DNA of 64,000 nucleotides from Dehalococcoidia bacterium (GCA_020850615.1 JADZEI010000004.1:186001-250000); one strand, 5' to 3'; counted from the first letter of the stretch, positions 33,046-41,002 are shown. Notes: generated from the sequence alone by a model not told the origin. Made by a program: numbers and translations.

Positions 33046-34146
33046 TTAGCGGGGGGCGAGGTTTCGGCGCACGGCGGCCGCGAGGACCCGGAGCTTTTCG
33101 CGGCGGCGGCCGAGGAAGAGCAGCGAGGGCAGCCCGCCGCGGATGATCCCGTCCTCGGGCGCGAACTGCACCGCCCGGCGGAGTCGTAACCCGCGTTGCG
33201 GCTTCAGGGCGACGATGTCGTCGGGCGACCACGTCGCCCGGGCGATCTTCCGGTGCAGCCAGGGGAGCTCGCGATAGAGCCGCGTGGCAGCGGGCGGGAG
33301 CGGCGTCCCGAGCGTCGCCTGGAGCAGCGAGAGCGCCTGGGCAACGCTCGCGAGGCAGCCCTGCACTTCGGCGCGCTGTCGCACGATGGCCCAATCGACC
33401 GCCCGCTGGCGGATGATCAGATCGAGGTCTTTGAACCAGATGAGCCGGTTGTACCCATGGCGGTGCAGGTGGACTGCGAGGTGGACGATCAGGTCGTGCA
33501 ATTCGAGCACACGCGCCTCGCCCCGCCCGAAGCGCATGGGCTCGGAGCGCTCCCAGATGTCGTCCATGCTGACGGGTTCGAGGCCGATCTGGAGGTGGTC
33601 GCAGTGGACCTCAACGATGTGGCCCTGTCCTTCGTGCACGAAGATGCGCTGGAAGAGCCCGTGGCAGTGGTGGATGCGGCCTTCGTGGCCGTCTTCGTGC
33701 TGCTCGGTGTAGCCGCGCGCTTCGAGGAGCTCCCGGACGACCGGCAGGGCCGATTCGGCGACGAGGATGTCGACATCGCCGAAGGGACGAAGCCCGCGGT
33801 CGGGATAGAACGCGCCCGCCACGCCGGGGCCCTTCAGGACGACAACCGGCACGTCGTTGGCATTGAGGTGGTCGACGATGGTGCTCAGTTCGACCATCAG
33901 CGGCAGGGTTGCGAACGACTGGCGCTGGGCCGCCCGGAGGATCGGCCGAAGGAGCTCCTGGTCGTGGAGAACGGGCGATGTCCGCGCCGCGGCAGCCAGC
34001 CAGGGGGCGACGCGGTGGCGTTCGGCGAGGTCGGCCAACTCGGTCGTATCCGCGAGGGAGGCGATGGCCGACGCCGTCGCGAGGTCGAGCGATGGGCGTA
34101 GGCCCTGGCAGGACCGGCGGAGGATGCCGGGGAGCGCGTCGTTCAT
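33046..34146 (-). CDS. Lasso-peptide cluster nucleotidyltransferase (NTP_transf_5-like)
   Basis: 366 residues. The nucleotidyltransferase core is VPVVVLKGPGVAGAFYPDRGLRPFGDVDILV, with K105-G106, R120 and the metal-binding D124/D126 pair. This family (PF14907) occurs in lasso-peptide clusters such as paeninodin and pseudomycoidin, where it acts with the kinase to decorate the phosphorylated C-terminal serine. It is the last gene of the operon, 14 bases after the permease gene. Its place after kinase and exporter argues for tailoring of the lasso product. The actual modification cannot be predicted. Confidence 0.82.
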   Translation of the reverse strand: MNDALPGILRRSCQGLRPSLDLATASAIASLADTTELADLAERHRVAPWLAAAARTSPVLHDQELLRPILRAAQRQSFATLPLMVELSTIVDHLNANDVPVVVLKGPGVAGAFYPDRGLRPFGDVDILVAESALPVVRELLEARGYTEQHEDGHEGRIHHCHGLFQRIFVHEGQGHIVEVHCDHLQIGLEPVSMDDIWERSEPMRFGRGEARVLELHDLIVHLAVHLHRHGYNRLIWFKDLDLIIRQRAVDWAIVRQRAEVQGCLASVAQALSLLQATLGTPLPPAATRLYRELPWLHRKIARATWSPDDIVALKPQRGLRLRRAVQFAPEDGIIRGGLPSLLFLGRRREKLRVLAAAVRRNLAPR

Positions 34147-34160
34147 GGCTGTATCCCTCG

Positions 34161-34961
34161 TCAGTACTGTGCGAGCGAGCCGGCCCGGCGCGCGTGGGAA
34201 AGCGCCAGCCGCAGGGCGAGCAACCCGGCCGGCACCGTCAGCGCGAAGAGCGCCAACGCGCCGAAATGGACCCCGAGCGACGTCCGCGCCGCGTCCTCCA
34301 GGAGGAGCTGGCGCGCGAGCTCGAGCGAATGCGTGAGCGGGAGCAGCGGCGAAAACGCCTCGATCCAGCCCGGTAGCACGGACGGCGGATAGAGCCCGCC
34401 GCTGAGCATGAGCGAGGCCGCCAGCAACGCCCCGGAGAATGGCTCCGGTTGCTTGAATGCCACCACGAAGGCCGCCGCGAGCAGCCCGAGGCCGATGAGC
34501 GCGGCCATGGTCAGCACGAGCACCACGCCCACCATGAGGAGGTGGTCGGGGCTCACCTCGACGCCGAAGACGACCAGCCCGATGACGATGGCAAGCACGA
34601 GCTGCACGGCGGACAGGAGGATGGGGTAGGCGCCGCCGCTGAACACAATGGCGCCGGCGCTCGCCCGGGTGGTGAGCATCGCCTCGAACGTGCCGGTCAC
34701 CTGGGAGCCGCGCACGGCACCGGCGAACGACTTCACCGCCGGGTAGCTCAGGAAGCTCACCGCCATGCCGACGAGTGCGAAGGCGAAGTAGTCGCCGCCG
34801 TAGGGCGCGAGGTCCGGCGATGACGACCCGTCGAAGAGGTTGCCGACGAACTTGAGGCTCAGCAGCGAGAAGAAGAGCCCCGCATTCTGCGTGAGGAAGC
34901 TCATGCGGTAGCTCCAGGCCACCCGGAAGTCGCGGACAAGGAACGCCCGGAGCGTCTTCAT
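34161..34961 (-). CDS. ABC-2 type exporter permease of the lasso cluster
   Basis: 266 residues with about six transmembrane helices (MSFLTQNAGLFFSLLSLKFVG, FAFALVGMAVSFLSYPAV, the PILLSAVQLVLAIVIGLVVFG and HLLMVGVVLVLTMAALIGLGL segments, and ALFALTVPAGLLALRLAL). It follows the ABC-2/polysaccharide-type permease layout. It overlaps the ATPase gene by ATGA. Most characterised lasso clusters use a single fused ABC exporter (the D protein); here the exporter is split. It should export the mature lasso peptide and give self-protection. Confidence 0.85.
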   Translation of the reverse strand: MKTLRAFLVRDFRVAWSYRMSFLTQNAGLFFSLLSLKFVGNLFDGSSSPDLAPYGGDYFAFALVGMAVSFLSYPAVKSFAGAVRGSQVTGTFEAMLTTRASAGAIVFSGGAYPILLSAVQLVLAIVIGLVVFGVEVSPDHLLMVGVVLVLTMAALIGLGLLAAAFVVAFKQPEPFSGALLAASLMLSGGLYPPSVLPGWIEAFSPLLPLTHSLELARQLLLEDAARTSLGVHFGALALFALTVPAGLLALRLALSHARRAGSLAQY

Positions 34962-35971
34962 GCCAGTGCCTCCCGCGGGACGGGCGCGTGCAGCAGGCGC
35001 TGGAGGACGCCCTGGATTGGCGTGGTGCGCTGCAGGGCGCAGACGGTCACGCCCGATTCGGTGAGCTTCCCGAGGAAGTCGCCGAGGGCGAAGGTAGCGT
35101 CGGCCGCCCAGAGCTCGACCACCTGCTCGTCGCCCATCTGCGAGCAGAGCCGGAACTCGCGCACGCCGGGAAACGCCTGGCCCGCGGCGAGCGCAGCGCT
35201 CGACAGCGACCGCACGGTCAGTGTGAACCCGTCGAGGTCGGCGGTGACGGCGTGCAGCGAATCGGCGGTCGTTTCCAGCGCGACCCTGCCGTCCGCGAGG
35301 ATGGCGACCCGGCTGCAGAGCGAGAAGGCTTCCTGGAGCTGGTGCGTGACGAGGACCAGGCAACCGTCGGCCGCGTCGATCTCTTCGCGCACGAGCTGCC
35401 ATGCCTCGGCGGCGTGCGAGGCGTCGATGCTGCGGGTTGGTTCGTCCATTAACAACACTCGCGGGCGGACGAGCAGGGCGCGGGCGATCGCCAGCCGCTG
35501 CTTCATGCCCGTGGAGTACTGCCAGAAGCCCATGTCGGCGGCGGAAGAGAGGTCGAGCCGGTCCAGGAGCCGCCGGATCCGCTGCCGCGTGGCCGTCTTC
35601 GAAAGCCCGTTCAGGTCGGCGAAGAACTCGAGGTTCTGCCGGCCAGTGAGCCGCCAGTGGAAGCTCCGCTCGTCGGCGAGGACGTAGCTGACCAGCTCAC
35701 GGACCTGGCGGCCGGACCTGACCGCGTCGAAGCCGCACACCTCGACCCGGCCCGAATCGGGCGTGAGCAGCGTGGCGATCGACTTCAGGACGGTCGTCTT
35801 GCCGGCCCCATTCGCGCCGAGCAGCGCCAGGCGGCCGCCCGCCTCCACCTCGAACGTGACGCCGGAGAGGACCGGGACGCGGAGACGCTCGCGCCACAGC
35901 CGCCAGGACGGGCCGGATGCCCGGGCGAAGGCCTTGTGCACATCTTCCAGGCGCACCAGCGGCGCGGTCAT
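34958..35971 (-). CDS. ABC transporter ATP-binding protein of the lasso cluster
   Basis: 337 residues. Walker A GANGAGKTT is at 52-60, the signature YSTGMKQ at 152-158 and Walker B VLLMDEPT at 172-179, followed by the switch His in LVTHQ. A C-terminal 110-residue extension resembles that of ABC-2 drug/antibiotic exporters. It overlaps both neighbours (kinase and permease) by four bases, so stoichiometric translation is likely. Confidence 0.9.
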   Translation of the reverse strand: MTAPLVRLEDVHKAFARASGPSWRLWRERLRVPVLSGVTFEVEAGGRLALLGANGAGKTTVLKSIATLLTPDSGRVEVCGFDAVRSGRQVRELVSYVLADERSFHWRLTGRQNLEFFADLNGLSKTATRQRIRRLLDRLDLSSAADMGFWQYSTGMKQRLAIARALLVRPRVLLMDEPTRSIDASHAAEAWQLVREEIDAADGCLVLVTHQLQEAFSLCSRVAILADGRVALETTADSLHAVTADLDGFTLTVRSLSSAALAAGQAFPGVREFRLCSQMGDEQVVELWAADATFALGDFLGKLTESGVTVCALQRTTPIQGVLQRLLHAPVPREALA

Positions 35972-36960
35972 GACGACCGGGCGTCCTCGATGATGGCGCG
36001 CGCGAGCGCGGGCAGGTTCTCGAAGGTGCGCTGGTAGCGAACTTCGTGGAAGAGCCCGGCGCGGGCGATTGCGGCGGCCGCGCGGAAGCGGTGGGCGCCG
36101 CGCGCGCCAGTGACGAGGTCGGGCATGTACATCGAGCCTGCGAGCGCGATGGCGGAGGTGGCCGCGGGCGGCGTCGCGAAGCTGATGTGCGTGGGGGAGA
36201 GGCTGGGGAGCATCTGGTACACCGCCCGCAGTGGGTAGCTGTCCGAGGGCGGCGCCACGCGCGCGCTATCGAGCGGGACGCGCCGCTTGTCGATCCAGGT
36301 GAGCTGCGTTTCGTGGCACTCCGGGTCGTCGCCCAGCGATTCGATCGAGTCGTCGTAGAGCTTCATGCGCGGGATGTAGGACTGCACGGCGATCCTGTCG
36401 CCGGATACCTGGATGGGCAGCGTGTCGTCCGAAAGGATCGGGAAGCCGAGGCGCGCCATGTGCGCGATGAGGGTGGACTTTCCCCAGCCGCTCGGCGCGG
36501 TTACTGCGACAGCGGTGCCGTCGACCACGACAGCACCGGCGTGGAGCAGCGGGATGCCCATGAGCTGCAGGGCGGCGCCGAGGATGGGCCCGAGCAGGAC
36601 CTGCTCGACGTCGCCCGCGTGTGCCCACGGGTGCGGGGCGAACTGGACGCTCGTCCCGGACTGGTCGACCAGGAACTCGCCGACGGCGGTGACGGACCAG
36701 TAGTAGCCTTCGTCGCACTCCCAGGTGCGCCAGCAATGCTCGTCGTCGCCGAGCTCTCGCACGAGCGTGCCGTGCGGCTCGAGCCGGGCCGCCCGGGCGA
36801 TATGCAGAGTGGCGCGATCGTCGCGCGACCCGTACCCCGGCAGCCGCGGGAGGTCCCGGAACGGGAACTCCGAGCAGATGCCGACGCCGGCGATGCCGTA
36901 GTACCAGGCGGGCCGCCGGTAGGTGCTGATGGGACGTCGGGAAGGCGAAAGGAGCGTCAT
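35968..36960 (-). CDS. HPr-kinase-like lasso peptide kinase
   Basis: 330 residues. The C-terminal HPr-kinase fold has IPLLHAGAVVVDG, the P-loop APSGWGKST at 155-163 and the acidic pair in FPILSDDT (178-179). An N-terminal domain of about 110 residues is variable. HPr-kinase homologues in lasso clusters (PadeK, ThcoK) phosphorylate the C-terminal serine of the precursor. There is no PTS gene here, so a metabolic HPr kinase is unlikely. The gene starts 78 bases after the precursor stop, behind a strong hairpin. The core here ends Ser-Ala rather than Ser, so the target may differ. Confidence 0.85.
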   Translation of the reverse strand: MTLLSPSRRPISTYRRPAWYYGIAGVGICSEFPFRDLPRLPGYGSRDDRATLHIARAARLEPHGTLVRELGDDEHCWRTWECDEGYYWSVTAVGEFLVDQSGTSVQFAPHPWAHAGDVEQVLLGPILGAALQLMGIPLLHAGAVVVDGTAVAVTAPSGWGKSTLIAHMARLGFPILSDDTLPIQVSGDRIAVQSYIPRMKLYDDSIESLGDDPECHETQLTWIDKRRVPLDSARVAPPSDSYPLRAVYQMLPSLSPTHISFATPPAATSAIALAGSMYMPDLVTGARGAHRFRAAAAIARAGLFHEVRYQRTFENLPALARAIIEDARSS

Positions 36961-36981
36961 GTGGTGCTCGAATGGGTGTGG

Positions 36982-37015
36982 GGCTGGCGCCGGCGTATGC
37001 CCCCCGGCGCCAGCC
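36982..37015 (-). other. Perfect hairpin just downstream of the precursor gene
   Basis: 12-bp arms GGCTGGCGCCGG and CCGGCGCCAGCC around a 10-base loop, in the gap between the precursor and kinase genes. There is no T-run. It probably stabilises the upstream message or partly stops transcription, raising precursor over enzyme yield, as is common in RiPP operons. Confidence 0.7.
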
Positions 37016-37038
37016 GGGTTCGTATCCGACGGGTGGGC

Positions 37039-37170
37039 TCAGGCGGAACCCGTGGGCCGGGGCTTCTTTTCGAAAAGGCCCTCACTGAATTCCAAGGCGA
37101 AGGAACCGAGGGTGAGCGAGCGGATGTCGCCATGCTCGGAGAGCCGGGGCGCCTGGTACTGCTTCTTCAT
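37039..37170 (-). CDS. Lasso peptide precursor
   Basis: 43 residues, too short for most gene finders. Leader M1-L21 contains YQAPRLSEHG, the YxxPxLxxxG motif bound by lasso B1 proteins, and Thr20 at position -2, which B2 peptidases require. The core begins G22: ring segment GSFALEFSE, then tail GLFEKKPRPTGSA. Gly at core position 1 and Glu at position 9 fit a nine-residue macrolactam ring. The tail has bulky Phe at core position 12, two Lys, and Thr19/Ser21 as possible tailoring sites; the last residue is Ala. Its ATG overlaps the stop of the C gene, and the exact sequence AAGGAGGTGAT lies upstream. Cleavage and ring are inference from class rules. Confidence 0.9.
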   Translation of the reverse strand: MKKQYQAPRLSEHGDIRSLTLGSFALEFSEGLFEKKPRPTGSA

Positions 37171-39071
37171 TGCGTTATCACCTCCTTTCGTTTCATGGAT
37201 GCCGGGCCCGGCCGTTGGCCAGGTTGTCGGTAAAGGGAAGCGGGAGCCGGGAAGGTGCCCAGCCAGGCGCCGGCGGTAATGGCCCGCCAGTTCGGCTCCC
37301 AGCCCTCGTGGTCGTCCGCCAGCCAGCGGTCGACCTCCTCACGCACGGCTCGCCGGTCGACGCCGTCGACTCGGGCCAGCGCCGCCAGCGCCGCTTCGCG
37401 CCGGGCGGACTCGCGGCGTGCACCGTCGACCAGCAATTCTGAATAGAGGCCGAAGTCGTCCCGGTCCGGGATCGCCCGTGGCAGCACAGCGTATTCGGCT
37501 TCGCGGAGGATGTCCTTCCGGCGGCCTCGGAACCGTTTTTCGCTCTCCGGCACCGACGCGAGAAACTCGACGAGGCGCAGGTCATTGAACGGCGTACGCA
37601 GTTCGTTGCGGTTTACTCCGAACGCCCACCGGTCCCGCCAGCCGATGGTGAGGCCGGCGTGCTGGCGATAGAGGACCCACGTACGCCGGAGGCGCTCGCC
37701 GTCGCTCCAGCCTCCGGCCAGCTCATAGGTGAGGCCGTGCTTCCAGCCTCGATGTGTGTTCACGAAGGGCTGGACCGGGCAGCCTTGCCTGCCGCGGAGC
37801 TCCCGTATGCGGTTGCGGAGCGCGAACGGAAGGTAGGCGCTATACGCCGCACGAGCGAACAGGAGGGAGGCATTCCCCTTTCGCCGCGTCCTCGCCATCC
37901 TCCATGCCGAGATCAGGCGCAACTCGCGCACCTCGGACTCGATGGCCGGCATGCCGGTGAGCCATTCGTCGGCGCCTTCGCCGCCAAAAACGACGCCCAC
38001 GCCGTTTGCCGCCGCCGCGCGTGCCAGGGCAACGTGGGCGGGCGCCTGCGGCGGTTGCGCCGGGCTGTCGAAGGTTTCATCGCCAAGGACGGCGCTGCTC
38101 AGCGACCACCCGTCCGAGATGTCGACCAGCTGCTGTTCGAGGCCGAGGTGGTCGACGACCATCGCGGCATAATTGCGTTCATCCATCCAGCGGGTGGCGG
38201 GGTTGAACACGGTGAACGCGAGCGGCTTCGTGCCCTGCTCCGCCGCGATGGCGGCGATGTAGGAGGAGTCGAGGCCGCCGCTGAGGAAGACGCCGACCTT
38301 GCGGTTCGTGCGCAGGCGGGCGCGCATCGCCTCGGCGAAGAGTGCGCGGAACTCCTCGACATACTCCTCCGGCCGGGCCCCTCGCGGAAGGCGGCGGGTA
38401 CGGGGCCGGTCCCAGTACGTATGGACGGAGACGCAGCCGCGGTGGGCCGTGAGGACCTGCCCGCCGAGGAGCTCGGAGAGCCCGTCGTAGCAGGTGGTGT
38501 TCGGCTGCTGCAGCGCGTCGGCGAGGAAGCGCAGGAGGTAGTCGTGGTTCGGGCGGCGCTCGAGGAAGCCCCCGGCGAAGAACTGGCGCGGCTCGGTCCC
38601 GGCCATCAGCCGGTTGCCCTGTTTCGCCCAGTAGAGGCTGCGCCAGCCGAGGGGGTCCTTCGCGCAGACGAGACGGCGCTCGTGGGCGTCCCAGATCACC
38701 ACGGCCCAATCGCCGAGGAGGTGCTCGACGAAGTCCGTCCCCCACTGCGCGTAGGCGGCGGCGACCAGCTCGGCGTCCGTCGTGACTTCTCCCGCGCGGA
38801 GCTGGATGCCGAGCCGGCGCGCGAGGTCGTCGCGGTTATCCAGGCGGCCGTCCCAGGTGATCCAGTGGCGTCCGTCGAAGGTCGCGGGAAGAGCTTCGTG
38901 CTCGGCCTCGGCGGTCGTGGGCAGGTTGACGTGGCCCAATACGGCTGGCCCGCCGGACCAAAGCACCGGCTGCCGGTCGCCGCGGTGGGCGATCGCGTCG
39001 AGGTGCGGGCGCGCGGACTCGATGTCGAGCGCGTCACCGCGGAGGTCCACAAGGGCAAGGATGCCGCTCAT
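37167..39071 (-). CDS. Lasso macrolactam synthetase (asparagine synthetase-like, C protein)
   Basis: 634 residues. The N-terminal glutaminase-like domain starts MSGILALVD, so the catalytic Cys2 of true asparagine synthetases is Ser, and no glutamine hydrolysis is expected. The synthetase domain has the ATP pyrophosphatase motif SGGLDSS at 264-270 and GGEGADEWLTG further on. In lasso pathways this enzyme adenylates the side chain of Asp/Glu at core position 7-9 and closes the ring on the new N-terminus. It overlaps the B2 gene by ATGA upstream and the precursor ATG downstream. Confidence 0.9.
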   Translation of the reverse strand: MSGILALVDLRGDALDIESARPHLDAIAHRGDRQPVLWSGGPAVLGHVNLPTTAEAEHEALPATFDGRHWITWDGRLDNRDDLARRLGIQLRAGEVTTDAELVAAAYAQWGTDFVEHLLGDWAVVIWDAHERRLVCAKDPLGWRSLYWAKQGNRLMAGTEPRQFFAGGFLERRPNHDYLLRFLADALQQPNTTCYDGLSELLGGQVLTAHRGCVSVHTYWDRPRTRRLPRGARPEEYVEEFRALFAEAMRARLRTNRKVGVFLSGGLDSSYIAAIAAEQGTKPLAFTVFNPATRWMDERNYAAMVVDHLGLEQQLVDISDGWSLSSAVLGDETFDSPAQPPQAPAHVALARAAAANGVGVVFGGEGADEWLTGMPAIESEVRELRLISAWRMARTRRKGNASLLFARAAYSAYLPFALRNRIRELRGRQGCPVQPFVNTHRGWKHGLTYELAGGWSDGERLRRTWVLYRQHAGLTIGWRDRWAFGVNRNELRTPFNDLRLVEFLASVPESEKRFRGRRKDILREAEYAVLPRAIPDRDDFGLYSELLVDGARRESARREAALAALARVDGVDRRAVREEVDRWLADDHEGWEPNWRAITAGAWLGTFPAPASLYRQPGQRPGPASMKRKEVITQ

Positions 39072-39505
39072 TGTTCACCTCCCGTGGTGGCCGGCTGCAC
39101 GAACCGCATGTGGGCAGAACGGTCCGATGTGACCTGCTGGTCATCGATGATCCAGCCGGCGAGCTCGACCCAGGCGTGGGCACGCAGGCGGCCGTCTTCG
39201 ATGCGCGTTCCGATGCAGACCGGTGCCCGCAGGCCCTTGGTCCGGAACATCTCGTGGGTGACGAGCGCGGTTTGGAGGCATTTCACTTCCAACGGCCAGA
39301 TGCGCTTCGCGCGCCAGACGGCCCGCGCCACCCGCCAGACGTCCACGCCGAGGAGGTCGACATCCGCCGCGTCGCTGGGACGGGTGTCCACAGCCTGCCG
39401 CGTGGCACGGGCGGCCGCGCTGGCGCCGCCGAGGCGGAGCACCAGGCTCGAGGTCGCCACCATGCCGAGCGCCCGGGCGGTGTCCATGGCCGCTCCCCAG
39501 CTCAC
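39068..39505 (-). CDS. Lasso leader peptidase (transglutaminase-like, B2 protein)
   Basis: 145 residues. The Cys-His-Asp triad is C76 in EVKCLQTAL, H110 in RAHAWVEL and D121/D122 in GWIIDD, as in lasso B2 proteases, which cut after the leader residue following the conserved Thr. The N-terminal 65 residues are helical. It is a separate protein from B1, the split arrangement usual in Gram-positive-type clusters, and overlaps both B1 and C genes by four bases. Confidence 0.9.
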   Translation of the reverse strand: MSWGAAMDTARALGMVATSSLVLRLGGASAAARATRQAVDTRPSDAADVDLLGVDVWRVARAVWRAKRIWPLEVKCLQTALVTHEMFRTKGLRAPVCIGTRIEDGRLRAHAWVELAGWIIDDQQVTSDRSAHMRFVQPATTGGEQ

Positions 39506-39783
39506 CGGGCGACGACCAGGCCGCGGTCGATGAGGGCGGAGACGAACGACTCGATGTCGCGTGCCAGTTGCCCTTCGGGCGCTTCGAACTGATCCATGAG
39601 GGCGGTTTCGATGGTCTCCAGGCCATCGCCCCGTTCGAGGCCTTTCCAGATGTGCGCACCGACTTCGTTTGCCGAGAAGTACATCCCGGAATCCAGGTCC
39701 AGAATGACGATGTCGGTGCCGACTTCCTGGGCCAGCACCGAAGGTGAGACAGAAAGCACGGCAGGCGCGGTGGGTGCGGTCAC
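39502..39783 (-). CDS. Lasso RiPP recognition element (PqqD-like, B1 protein)
   Basis: 93 residues from GTG 39783, with GGAGA before it. The PqqD fold shows as LAQEVGTDIVILDLDSGMYF, NEVGAHIWKGLERGDG, and DIESFVSALIDRGLVV. It binds the YxxPxLxxxG part of the leader and presents the precursor to the B2 peptidase and the C synthetase. It is the first gene of the eight-gene minus-strand operon. Confidence 0.88.
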   Translation of the reverse strand: MTAPTAPAVLSVSPSVLAQEVGTDIVILDLDSGMYFSANEVGAHIWKGLERGDGLETIETALMDQFEAPEGQLARDIESFVSALIDRGLVVAR

Positions 39784-39837
39784 GACGGGTCTCCGAATGA
39801 GGTTGGGCAGAGCGTGGTGTGTCGTCGTGGGCCGAAT

Positions 39838-39853
39838 GTTGAGCGCGAGTGAA
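39838..39853 (-). promoter_or_regulatory. 16-bp element upstream of the lasso operon
   Basis: GTTGAGCGCGAGTGAA on the plus strand, 55 bases before the B1 start. The identical 16 bases stand at 45452-45467, 51 bases before a glycosyltransferase gene in the same orientation, and a weaker relative at 60044, 57 bases before the Wzz gene. It is likely an activator site or promoter part. Confidence 0.5.
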
Positions 39854-39963
39854 CGGGCGCGACGGCTTTCACGTCGCCGGGAAGGTCCTGGCCCGATGTG
39901 CGGCGCAGCCGGGGTGGTCTCCGGGGCAGCTCCTGCCGCGGCGACACGACCCGGCACGGCGCC

Positions 39964-40764
39964 TCAGGAGTCCTGCCCGCGCCGCTCGAGCATGTAGCCG
40001 GTGCCACGGAGGTTGAGGATGTGTTCGTGCGCCGGGCAGACCTCGCGCAGCTTGCGGCGCATCCGGAGGACGTGGACCTTGAGCTGGCTGACGGCGGACG
40101 TGCTGGGCTCCGGGATGCCCGCGGCAACCAGGATGGCACCGGGGGACATGACGCGACCAGGGGACGAAGCCAGCGCCGAGAGGATGGCGAACTCCATCGC
40201 TGTCAGCTGCACGCTGCGGCCCTGGCATTCCACCATCCGGCGGACCGGGTGGAGGATGAGGTCGCCCACCACTTCGCTCGTCCCGCTCGTGCTGCGCTGG
40301 GCGTGACCGGTGCGGGTGAGCCGGAGCACGCTGCGGACCGTTGCCTCGAGGATGGCGATGGTGTCGGATTCTCGCAGGTAGAGATCGGCGCCGGCGTCGA
40401 GGGCCTCCAGGATACCTGGAACGTTGAACCGCGCGACGACGAGGAGAATGACGGCATCGGTTTGGGCACGGATTGCGTGGACGATCTCGCAATCCCGGGT
40501 ATCCGCAGCATCAACGACGAACAGGATGAGCGCCGGGTCGAGCTGGCGAATGAGCTCGAGGGAGTGCTCGTCGAAGGGGCGTTCCGTCACGCTGAGCCCC
40601 TGCCGCATGAGCATCGAAATCGTCCTGGCGGCCTGGTACGGGCGGCGATTGAGGACAATCGCGACTTTGTCCGGGCGCTGCTGGTCTTCCCAGGATTCCT
40701 GTCCCTGGTTCACGGTTTCTGCTGCCCCCAAGAGGCGGAAACGTTCTGGCGCGATGGCGGACAT
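39964..40764 (-). CDS. OmpR-type winged-helix regulator with degenerate receiver domain (regulator 1)
   Basis: 266 residues from ATG 40764, which has GGGAG before it; ATG 40842 is an alternative. The receiver-like part (KVAIVLNRRPYQAARTIS ... ILFVVDAADTRD) lacks the paired acidic residues after strand 1 and the conserved Lys (LYLRESDT), so normal phosphorylation is doubtful. The C-terminal winged helix is intact (VQLTAMEFAILSALASSPGRVMS, HVLRMRRKLRE, LRGTGYMLE). It is the regulator closest to the lasso operon, 180 bases upstream on the same strand, and a candidate controller of it. Confidence 0.8.
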   Translation of the reverse strand: MSAIAPERFRLLGAAETVNQGQESWEDQQRPDKVAIVLNRRPYQAARTISMLMRQGLSVTERPFDEHSLELIRQLDPALILFVVDAADTRDCEIVHAIRAQTDAVILLVVARFNVPGILEALDAGADLYLRESDTIAILEATVRSVLRLTRTGHAQRSTSGTSEVVGDLILHPVRRMVECQGRSVQLTAMEFAILSALASSPGRVMSPGAILVAAGIPEPSTSAVSQLKVHVLRMRRKLREVCPAHEHILNLRGTGYMLERRGQDS

Positions 40765-40966
40765 CGGACTCCCTGCGTCTGACATGGATGCGTCATCGGG
40801 GGCCGGCTCGGGGTCCTCGGCCTGGTCACGGGACTCGTCCATATCTACGCCGTCACTCTCCACTCCGTCGTCAGGATGGGCGTGGTATCCGGCACGGCCG
40901 TCATGCCAGGCGTTGGCTCCCGCCCGGTGGCTGCCCACCGGGTGCTGGCCTCTCGCTGGATGTCGC

Positions 40967-41002
40967 TCGAACCGCCGGACGCGGTGGCGTCCGGCGGTTC
41001 GA
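40967..41002 (-). other. Perfect hairpin in the leader of regulator 1
   Basis: 14-bp arms TCGAACCGCCGGAC / GTCCGGCGGTTCGA with an 8-base loop. It lies in the 466-base gap 40765-41230, which has no supportable gene, upstream of regulator 1. No T-run; a leader RNA structure or a binding site. Confidence 0.55.

Noticed and set aside
35968-36960. Metabolic HPr kinase/phosphorylase
   Set aside because: No PTS genes are nearby, and the gene is embedded in the lasso operon next to the precursor, matching the PadeK/ThcoK type.
37039-37170. Six-residue ring through the Glu at core position 6
   Set aside because: Known lasso rings have seven to nine residues; Glu at position 9 fits the class rules and position 6 does not.
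37167-39071. Genuine glutamine-dependent asparagine synthetase
   Set aside because: Cys2 is Ser, and the gene overlaps lasso B2 and the precursor; a macrolactam synthetase explains both.
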